Assembly: GCA_945836785.1 (NCBI GenBank)
Contig: CAMAMD010000057.1
Coordinates: 1 to 8,288, forward strand
DNA: 8,288 nucleotides
Direction of reading: 5' to 3'
From: an uncultured Clostridium sp.
GTDB taxonomy: Bacteria > Bacillota_A > Clostridia > Lachnospirales > Lachnospiraceae
Below the pieces are notes generated by a model. The model did no database searches. It was not told the DNA's origin and was given only the letters and a program-made list of their open reading frames with translations. Positions within the stretch are counted from its first letter, which is position 1, and every line of letters begins with the position of its first letter. A program made the position numbers and the translations under genes. Positions 1 to 6,850 of this stretch are shown here, piece by piece.

Positions 1-1181
<1,181 letters not shown>

Positions 1182-1200
1182 GCATTGAGCATTTAGTGAA

Positions 1201-1246
1201 TGCAAAATAAAAGAGGTTCTCGGAGGAGAATCTCTTTTGTTTTGCA
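1201..1246 (+). terminator. Intrinsic terminator of gdhA
   Basis: The core stem is 13 bp (1209-1221 with 1226-1238, one G-T wobble) closed by a GGAG tetraloop. Pairing continues outward through TGCAAAA (1201-1207) with TTTTGCA (1240-1246), giving about 21 bp in all. The T-rich 3' arm (TTTTGTTTT) supplies the U-tract. It starts 20 nt after the gdhA stop codon. A smaller hairpin, TTGCAC-7-GTGCAA (1242-1260), overlaps its 3' arm, and GCATT-5-AATGC (1189-1203) overlaps its 5' arm. Because the structure is nearly symmetric it may also stop transcription from the other strand. Confidence 0.85.
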
Positions 1247-1270
1247 CAAATTTAGTGCAAGTTTGTTTGC

Positions 1271-1512
1271 AATGGGGTCGTTTCACGAAAGGAATATGAC
1301 ATGGATATATGTATGATGGAGGAAAACCGTTTGTGAACGCCGGTACTTAGTGAGGCATAAAACCACCTGGTTCTGTAGTATGTTAAATGTAAATTGCAGA
1401 GCCGGGTGGTTTTATGTCGAGCTTAGTACCGTTGCGTGAGCAACGAGCGAGAGCATGTTTTCCGAATCATACATATATCCATGTCATATTCCTTTCGTGA
1501 AACAGCTCTTTT
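1271..1512. repeat. Large palindromic intergenic element (MITE-like or structured RNA), copy A
   Basis: The outer arms 1280-1317 and 1466-1503 are perfect 38-bp inverted repeats. Inside them, 1321-1327 pairs with 1457-1463 (GGAAAAC/GTTTTCC), and 1342-1379 pairs with 1393-1430 with few mismatches, closed by a loop of about 13 nt. Two small hairpins sit at the junction: CGTT-TGTG-AACG (1328-1339) and GTTGC-GTGA-GCAAC (1431-1444). As RNA it would form a long stem opening into a branched junction. Weak G-U pairing extends it to 1271/1512, and its 3' edge runs into a T-rich tract, so it could also end transcription. It has no credible coding capacity and no clear target-site duplication. A second copy of the left arm lies at the window end, which shows it is a dispersed family. 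A non-autonomous mobile element is the simplest reading; a functional structured RNA or DNA element is the alternative. Confidence 0.85.
1356..1416. terminator. Terminator-like inner hairpin of the palindromic element
   Basis: CATAAAACCACC (1356-1367) is the exact reverse complement of GGTGGTTTTATG (1405-1416). Pairing continues inward with G-U pairs to about 1379/1393. An A-run before the stem and a T-run after it is the arrangement of a bidirectional intrinsic terminator. The T-run is short (four) and lies inside the stem, so termination strength is uncertain. Confidence 0.5.
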
Positions 1513-1541
1513 TGTATTTTTTTCCAAAAATCCATATACTT

Positions 1542-1580
1542 TTTACATTGTCAAACTGCATATACATTTACATCGTCAAA
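1542..1580 (+). repeat. Direct repeat pair upstream of the promoter, possible regulator site
   Basis: TTTACATTGTCAAA (1542-1555) and TTTACATCGTCAAA (1567-1580) differ at one base and are spaced 25 bp start to start. The second ends 6 bp before the -35 box at 1587. A shorter match, TACATCGTC, recurs at 1657-1665 in the leader. The position suits an activator or repressor, but no regulator is identified and the region is AT-rich, so chance is possible. Confidence 0.45.
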
Positions 1581-1586
1581 ATCCGA

Positions 1587-1615
1587 TTGAATTATATCAT
1601 CATCGGTTATATAAT
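1587..1615 (+). promoter_or_regulatory. Sigma-A promoter for the ParB-BMP/phosphoesterase operon
   Basis: A -35 box TTGAAT (1587-1592) and a perfect -10 box TATAAT (1610-1615) are separated by 17 bp. Transcription would begin near 1622, giving a leader of about 95 nt before the ATG at 1717. I see no recognisable riboswitch in that leader. Confidence 0.7.
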
Positions 1616-1716
1616 TATTTTTGTATGCACACTGCTTCATGTGAGAGAATATACTATACATCGTCTGAAAAAAAGAGAGGACAGCATGGTTTGACATCAG
1701 TCGGAAAGGAGAACAT

Positions 1717-3636
1717 ATGTCATACGTTGAATATGAAAAAGCACAGAGGGCGGGGTTAAAAGCATTTAAAGCTGCAGTTGCAAAGGGGGAGAATGAATAT
1801 CTTCCGGTTTTGGATGAGATACTGGAAGATGTGGATATACAGAGCGAGGTCAATCTGGGGCTGGTACAGATACCGCTTGACCGTGTGGTAGGAACGAGTA
1901 ACGTAGGAAGAACCTATGCGTTTGCAAATAATTTTATGCCGATTTTGGATTATAAGACTGAGTTTGGAGCAAAATGGTCCAGTTTGTGTGACAGCCAGAT
2001 TGAGGAAGGAATCCGGGAGCCGATAAAGGCCTATGAATATCTGAATAAGTATTATGTTGTTGAAGGAAACAAGAGAGTATCTGTCATGAAATATTTCGAT
2101 GCTGTTACGATACCGGCACAGGTGACGAGAAAAGTTCCGAAACTGACAGACGATCCGGAAATCAGGATATATTACGAATTTATGGATTTTTATAAGCTGA
2201 CTGAGATAAATTATATCTGGTTCAGTCAGGAGGGGTGCTTTAAACGCTTGTTGGAGCTTACATGTGAGGATCCGACCGCTGAGTGGACAGAGGATCAGAA
2301 GAAGGACTTCGGGTCGGCAAATCATAATTTCTGCATGGCCTTGAAAGAAAGAGGTGGAGATAAACTTCCTATTACGAGTGGAGATGCATTTCTGATTTTC
2401 ATAGATATATACGGATATGATGACATCAAAAATCTCACCCAAAGCGAGATGCAGACAAAGATTGATTCACTTTGGGATGAGTTTATGACAGAGTCAAAAG
2501 GGCGTGAGATACAGCTTCGCATGGAGCCTGCGAAAAAGGGGCGAAAGAAGCTGATGGATTACTTCTTCAGTCCGACACCGAAAAAAGTTATGGTAGCGTT
2601 TATCTTTGATAAAAATCCTGAGGAATCGGAATGGCTGTATGGGCATGAACTTGGAAGATTGTATATTGATGAACATTTTTCCGATCGTTTTAAAACGATA
2701 AAAGTGCATAATCTGCATTCGGAGGAAGATGCCATGACTGCTATGGAGGATTTGATCCAGATGGGTGTCAAGGTTATTTTTACGACCTCCTCACAGCAGG
2801 TGAGCGCCAGTGTCAAGGTTGCAGCCAATCATCCGAATGTTATCATATTGAACTGTTCGTTAAATACATCGTATTCGTTGATCCGCACCTACTATGCACG
2901 ATTGTATGAGGTTAAGTTCCTGGCGGGGATGATTGCCGGTTCACTGGCACGTAACGGTCAGATTGGTTATCTTGCGGATTATCCGATTTTTGGCATGCCG
3001 GCAAATATTAATGCATTTGCACTTGGGGCGAGAATGATGAATCCGGATGCGAAGATACATTTGGAGTGGACGACAGTAAAAGGTGTATCGAGAGAGCGGG
3101 TTTTGGAATATTTTAAAGAACAGGGTATACACTATGTATCAGATCAGGTAATGATAAAACCGAATGCAGCCAGCAGAGAATTTGGTCTGTATTGTATTGA
3201 GGATAAAAATCCGGTCAATGTTGCGATGCCTGTGTATCAGTGGGGCGTATTTTATGAGAAGCTTCTTGACGGTGTTCTGAACGGCACATTTCAACAGGAG
3301 GGAGAAAACGGCGATATGCCAATCAATTACTGGTGGGGATTATCCGCAGGTGTGGTTGATATTATATATTCGCAAAAGCTTCCTGAAGGAACGAAGCGTA
3401 TCGTAGACTTGATTAAGAGTCTGATGATTAAAAATGAATTTCATCCGTTTGAGGGTATTATCCGTGGTCAGGACGGATTGATTAAAAACGAGGAAGGAGT
3501 CATTATGGCCCCTGAGGATTTGATGAAGATGAGCTGGCTGGTGGATAATGTGGTCGGCGAGATACCAGAGATAGAGGAGCTTAAGGATGAGGCAAAGTCC
3601 ATTGTAGAATTGAAAGGCATTACGGACACGGTGTAG
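1717..3636 (+). CDS. Cytoplasmic ParB/Srx-like + BMP (PnrA-type) ligand-binding protein
   Basis: 639 residues. The start is fixed by AAAGGAG (1705-1711), 5 nt before the ATG. The N-terminus has no signal peptide, lipobox or membrane helix. Residues about 50-140 resemble the ParB N-terminal/sulfiredoxin-like fold: IPLDRVVG (52-59), SQIEEGIREPI (93-103) and VVEGNKRVSVMKYF (114-127), where GNKR stands in the GxxR nucleotide/phosphate loop. Residues about 289-625 resemble the BMP/Med/PnrA family of nucleoside-binding proteins: FTTSSQQ (355-361), FLAGMIAGSLARNGQIGYL (401-419), INAFALGAR (431-439) and a C-terminal FHPFEGII (575-582). The family is normally a lipoprotein feeding an ABC transporter, but this protein has no export signal and no permease or ATPase genes nearby, so an intracellular sensor or regulator is more likely. 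Ligand and output are unknown. It forms an operon with the phosphoesterase 17 nt downstream. Confidence 0.85.
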   Translation: MSYVEYEKAQRAGLKAFKAAVAKGENEYLPVLDEILEDVDIQSEVNLGLVQIPLDRVVGTSNVGRTYAFANNFMPILDYKTEFGAKWSSLCDSQIEEGIREPIKAYEYLNKYYVVEGNKRVSVMKYFDAVTIPAQVTRKVPKLTDDPEIRIYYEFMDFYKLTEINYIWFSQEGCFKRLLELTCEDPTAEWTEDQKKDFGSANHNFCMALKERGGDKLPITSGDAFLIFIDIYGYDDIKNLTQSEMQTKIDSLWDEFMTESKGREIQLRMEPAKKGRKKLMDYFFSPTPKKVMVAFIFDKNPEESEWLYGHELGRLYIDEHFSDRFKTIKVHNLHSEEDAMTAMEDLIQMGVKVIFTTSSQQVSASVKVAANHPNVIILNCSLNTSYSLIRTYYARLYEVKFLAGMIAGSLARNGQIGYLADYPIFGMPANINAFALGARMMNPDAKIHLEWTTVKGVSRERVLEYFKEQGIHYVSDQVMIKPNAASREFGLYCIEDKNPVNVAMPVYQWGVFYEKLLDGVLNGTFQQEGENGDMPINYWWGLSAGVVDIIYSQKLPEGTKRIVDLIKSLMIKNEFHPFEGIIRGQDGLIKNEEGVIMAPEDLMKMSWLVDNVVGEIPEIEELKDEAKSIVELKGITDTV

Positions 3637-3653
3637 AAAGGTTATAGATACAG

Positions 3654-4244
3654 ATGAGAATTTTGTTGCTTGCAGACGAAGAATCAAAATATTATTGGGA
3701 TTATTTTGAAAAACAAAAACTGGATGGAATAGATTTAATTTTGTCCTGCGGAGATTTGGCACCGCAGTACCTGTCTTTCCTCGCAACCTTTGCGAAAGTA
3801 CCTGTTTTATATATACATGGAAATCATGATTATTGCTATGAGGATACGCCGCCGGACGGATGTATTTGCATTGATGATGACGTCTATAATTATCAGGGAA
3901 TCAGAATCATGGGGCTGGGGGGATGCATGAGTTATAATTACGGCCCCCAGCAATATACGCAGGAGGAAATGCGGAAACGGGTGAAGAAACTCAAAAGAAA
4001 GATTAAGAAGAATGGCGGCATAGATATTTTGCTTACGCATGCACCGGCCTATCGGTTAAATGACAGCGAAGATTTGCCACACACAGGATTTCAGGCATTT
4101 ATAGAGGTCATGGATACATTTAAGCCAAAATTATTTGTACATGGACATGTACATATTAATTATGGAAGAGATTTTAAAAGAGAGTCTTTTTATAATGAGA
4201 CCCGTGTTATTAATGCTTATGAAAAATATGTAATTGATTTCTGA
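3654..4244 (+). CDS. Small metallophosphoesterase with variant metal-binding motif I
   Basis: 196 residues, a compact calcineurin-like phosphoesterase that should hydrolyse a phosphomono- or diester using two metal ions. Visible motifs are CGDL (D34), HGNHD (55-59), LTHAP (H129) and HGHVH (163-167). The first motif, normally D-x-H, reads ADEES: D8 is kept but the histidine is replaced by E10. All other metal ligands are present, so it is probably active, perhaps with altered metal choice. It follows the ParB-BMP gene by 17 nt with no terminator or promoter between them, and is served by AGAAAGG (3635-3641) at a long spacing of 12 nt, so translation may depend on the upstream gene. The substrate is not visible from sequence. 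Its size and motifs resemble YfcE/MJ0936-like phosphodiesterases more than Ser/Thr protein phosphatases. Confidence 0.88.
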   Translation: MRILLLADEESKYYWDYFEKQKLDGIDLILSCGDLAPQYLSFLATFAKVPVLYIHGNHDYCYEDTPPDGCICIDDDVYNYQGIRIMGLGGCMSYNYGPQQYTQEEMRKRVKKLKRKIKKNGGIDILLTHAPAYRLNDSEDLPHTGFQAFIEVMDTFKPKLFVHGHVHINYGRDFKRESFYNETRVINAYEKYVIDF

Positions 4245-4287
4245 AACTTAAATTAATTAAAAAAGGAGGTGCCATACTCGAAACGAC

Positions 4288-4316
4288 TTGTTTAATTCAA
4301 TTAACTTTGTTATAAT
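4288..4316 (+). promoter_or_regulatory. Sigma-A promoter for the kinase gene (and probably citrate synthase)
   Basis: A -35 box TTGTTT (4288-4293), a 17-bp spacer and a perfect -10 box TATAAT (4311-4316). The start would be near 4323, giving a leader of about 67 nt. There is no clear terminator between the phosphoesterase stop (4244) and this promoter, so read-through from upstream is possible. Confidence 0.72.
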
Positions 4317-4337
4317 ATCCCAATAGTGTTTTGGGAT
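4317..4337. promoter_or_regulatory. Operator-like dyad over the predicted transcription start
   Basis: ATCCCAA (4317-4323) and TTGGGAT (4331-4337) form a perfect 7-bp inverted repeat with a 7-nt centre, beginning directly after the -10 box. The position suits a repressor operator. As RNA it would be only partly transcribed, so a DNA role is more likely than a leader hairpin. No regulator is identified. Confidence 0.45.
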
Positions 4338-4376
4338 TATGTAGCATAATGTGAGTTCGGTTTGATTACCGTATGT

Positions 4377-4382
4377 GGGAGG
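4377..4382 (+). promoter_or_regulatory. Ribosome binding site that sets the kinase start
   Basis: GGGAGG lies 7 nt before the ATG at 4390. An in-frame GTG at 4375 overlaps this site and cannot use it, so the ATG is preferred. A small hairpin, CGGT-6-ACCG (4358-4371), lies just upstream. Confidence 0.8.
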
Positions 4383-4389
4383 AAAAGAT

Positions 4390-6795
4390 ATGCAAATGAA
4401 ATATGACCATTGTCCGAATTGTATGCAGGCCCTTCCGGGGAATGAGGATACCTGCCCGTTTTGTGGATTTGAGATTGGAAAATATGAGGAAAAAACCACC
4501 TGCCTGAGACCTTTTTCTGTATTACAGAATAAGTATATGATTGGGCGAGTGATTGGCGTTGGTGGATTTGGTATTACATACATAGGCTGGGATTTGAATC
4601 TTCAGACCTATATTGCAATTAAGGAATATTTTCCTGAGAGTCTGGCGAGCAGAGACACCAGCGGAGAAAATGGAACAACGCAGGTATTTCCGCATGACGC
4701 ACAGAAAGAAATATATGACAAAGGGCTTAAGCGTTATGTTGAGGAGGCTCAAAATCTTTCAAAATTTTACCAGCTTCAGGGTATTGTGTCTGTAAAAGAT
4801 TTCTTTTATGAGAATGGTACCGGATATATCGTTATGGAGTATATAAATGGTATAAATTTGAAAGAATATTTGAATAACGCAGGAGGAAAATTGCCGGAGG
4901 CTACAGTGCTTGCACTGATGAAACCGGTATTGGAATCTCTGTATCAAATTCATAACAGTGGACTTGTGCACAGGGACATCAGCCCTGATAATATCATGGT
5001 TACCGGTGACGGAAAGATAAAGCTTATAGATTTTGGCTCCGCCAGGGGGCAGTCTGCTGAGACAGATAAGACATATACGGTTATTTTGAAACATGGTTAT
5101 GCCCCGCCTGAGCAGTATTATGCAAAAGGAAATCAGGGACCTTGGACGGATGTTTACAGCCTTTGTGCAACCATGTATAAGATGCTTACGGGTCAGATCC
5201 CACCGAACAGTGTGGAGCGAATGGAAAACGATGAATATGTTTCACCATCGGCGTGGGGCGTGCAGATTTCTCCGAGAACAGAGGCTGTTCTTGCAAAAGG
5301 TCTGGCAGTTAAAGTGCCTGACCGCTATCAGAATATCGGACAGCTGTTAAATGATTTATATGGAACGGCGCCGATTGCACCGATGGGAATGAATACTCCG
5401 AATGCTGGTGCAGCGGCATTTGCAAATCCGGCATCTCTGTCCCAGCAGTCCATGCATCTCAGTATGCAACCGGAGAATACTGAGAATGGAAAAACGACCG
5501 GAAATAAGAAGACGTTGTGGTTTATTATAGGTGGAATCGCTGCGGTCATCATATTAGCAGTTGTTCTTGTGCTTGTACTCGGTAAGGGTGACGATGATAA
5601 GAAAACGACGACGGAGACAACGGAGGCTATTTCAACAGATACGGATGGCAGCACAGATACGACGACGGAGGTAACAACGACAGAGGCAGAGCCGGTGGAT
5701 GGTAATGTTTATCAATATACATGGCCGGATGCATTGTCTGATGACTGGCATGATTACATGATAAATATTGATGGTACGATTTATCAGTTCCCGATTCCAT
5801 ATGCGGAATGGAAGAATCAGGGGTGGAAATCAAACAATTTGCCGACCAACATTGCAGCCGGCGATTGGGATTACACAAGCTTCTACAATGACAGAATCGA
5901 AATGAGTGCCGTCGTTGCAAACTTTGGCTTGAGTGAAGCGTCAATTGATCAATGCTTTGTTGTTGGTGTAGAAATAGATGCAACTTATTATGACATCAGT
6001 GATGATGTTGTAATAGAGCTCGCAGGCGGAATCAGACTTTGGGAAGCAGATGAGAACACGATTAAGCAGACCTATGGTGCACCGGATTACAGATTTGATG
6101 ATTCCTATATTTCTCTTGATTATGCAGGAGATGATTATATGGATGGTATGGATCTGGAATTGAACGATGGTGTTTTGACAGGAATTTCCCTGATTAACAC
6201 ACAGGCACCGGAGGGATTAGATGTAAATCCATCTGATATTGAGACTGCACCGCCGGAAATTAATAGTCATTATGTGGCACCGTCAGCAGCAAGTACAGAT
6301 CGTTTTGATCACATTATAACGCTGGATGGGGTTAATTACCAACTTCCGGTACCGGTTGCAGAGCTGACAGCAAATGGATGGACTTTGGATTCTGCTACGG
6401 ATGATTATATTTTGGCAAATAGTACTTGTTATACAGAACTGCAGAAAAATGGTAGTAAGATTAGTGTTACACTTGAAAATTTCACCAGTAATGCTATATT
6501 GCCGGTCAATGCATATATAACTACGATAGGAGCCGAGTTAAGTTATTGTGACTTTGAAGTTATTTTCCCGGGTGGAATTAAACTGGGTGATTCTTACACG
6601 GTATTCGAGTCATTGTACAGTGATTTGGGAGAAGATGATTATTCGAAGGATGAGTACTCTACGTTTATATCGTATTATGTTTCACAGTTTAATTTTGATG
6701 CGGGAGAGAGTGTAAGTATATCGGCCTATGCAGATCCGGAGACAGGAATTGTGGATGATTATACATACTCACATTATGTGGATGACATAAAATAG
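4390..6795 (+). CDS. Membrane-anchored Ser/Thr protein kinase with zinc ribbon and tandem ectodomains
   Basis: 801 residues. Residues 8-25 form a zinc ribbon (CPNC, CPFC: C8, C11, C22, C25). The kinase domain spans about 48-325: glycine loop GVGGFG (56-61), lysine K78 in IAIKEYFP, HRDISPDN (194-201, catalytic D196, N201), DFG (215-217 region, IDFGSAR), and YAPPEQY. The lysine usual two residues after HRD's Asp is serine here (S198). A Gly/Ala/Asn-rich linker leads to one membrane helix (about 376-397) followed by GKGDDDKK, then a Thr/Glu-rich stalk (406-433). Outside are two related domains (about 457-603 and 642-801), each opening with an IDG/LDG-x-x-YQ-F/L-P-I/V-P motif and later a GGI-R/K-L motif. 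The topology puts the kinase inside and the repeats outside, as in PknB-type receptors, but these are not PASTA repeats. It probably phosphorylates cytoplasmic targets in response to an external or envelope signal; ligand and targets are unknown. Confidence 0.92.
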   Translation: MQMKYDHCPNCMQALPGNEDTCPFCGFEIGKYEEKTTCLRPFSVLQNKYMIGRVIGVGGFGITYIGWDLNLQTYIAIKEYFPESLASRDTSGENGTTQVFPHDAQKEIYDKGLKRYVEEAQNLSKFYQLQGIVSVKDFFYENGTGYIVMEYINGINLKEYLNNAGGKLPEATVLALMKPVLESLYQIHNSGLVHRDISPDNIMVTGDGKIKLIDFGSARGQSAETDKTYTVILKHGYAPPEQYYAKGNQGPWTDVYSLCATMYKMLTGQIPPNSVERMENDEYVSPSAWGVQISPRTEAVLAKGLAVKVPDRYQNIGQLLNDLYGTAPIAPMGMNTPNAGAAAFANPASLSQQSMHLSMQPENTENGKTTGNKKTLWFIIGGIAAVIILAVVLVLVLGKGDDDKKTTTETTEAISTDTDGSTDTTTEVTTTEAEPVDGNVYQYTWPDALSDDWHDYMINIDGTIYQFPIPYAEWKNQGWKSNNLPTNIAAGDWDYTSFYNDRIEMSAVVANFGLSEASIDQCFVVGVEIDATYYDISDDVVIELAGGIRLWEADENTIKQTYGAPDYRFDDSYISLDYAGDDYMDGMDLELNDGVLTGISLINTQAPEGLDVNPSDIETAPPEINSHYVAPSAASTDRFDHIITLDGVNYQLPVPVAELTANGWTLDSATDDYILANSTCYTELQKNGSKISVTLENFTSNAILPVNAYITTIGAELSYCDFEVIFPGGIKLGDSYTVFESLYSDLGEDDYSKDEYSTFISYYVSQFNFDAGESVSISAYADPETGIVDDYTYSHYVDDIK

Positions 6796-6836
6796 TGATT
6801 CATAGACGGATGTTCGTGAATTGCGTATTCAAAAAA

Positions 6837-6842
6837 GAGGAG
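6837..6842 (+). promoter_or_regulatory. Ribosome binding site that sets the citrate synthase start
   Basis: GAGGAG lies 8 nt before the ATG at 6851. An in-frame TTG at 6821 would add ten residues but has no comparable site upstream. The 55-nt kinase-to-synthase gap shows no terminator and no good promoter, which favours co-transcription. Confidence 0.8.
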
Positions 6843-6850
6843 ATGATTAT

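Noticed and set aside
1271..1512. Target-site duplication flanking the palindromic element
   Set aside because: Sequences outside the two arms show no convincing short direct repeat, so recent transposition is not proven.
1436..1759. Open frames on the + strand across the intergenic region (also 1455-1694)
   Set aside because: They run through the palindrome's right arm and an AT-rich promoter region, lack a good ribosome site, and their translations look like random low-complexity sequence.
1756..2442. A 228-residue open frame on the - strand
   Set aside because: It is fully antisense to the ParB-BMP gene, has no recognisable domain and reflects codon bias of the real gene. The other - strand frames are rejected for the same reason.
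1717..3636. Annotation as an ABC transporter substrate-binding lipoprotein
   Set aside because: There is no signal peptide or lipobox cysteine, a ParB-like domain occupies the N-terminus, and no permease or ATPase genes are near.
3654..4244. Reading the phosphoesterase as the phosphatase that reverses the adjacent kinase
   Set aside because: It is in a different operon with its own promoter upstream, is shorter than PPP-family phosphatases, and bacterial kinase partners are usually PP2C-type.
4375..4389. GTG start for the kinase, five residues longer
   Set aside because: It overlaps the GGGAGG ribosome site that is ideally placed for the ATG at 4390.
6749..6777. Possible promoter TTGTGG-17-CATTAT at the end of the kinase gene
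   Set aside because: Both boxes match consensus poorly and the segment is coding, so it is not better than chance. It remains a weak alternative for citrate synthase.
6821..6850. TTG start for citrate synthase, ten residues longer
   Set aside because: The ribosome site GAGGAG lies downstream of it and is correctly spaced for the ATG at 6851.
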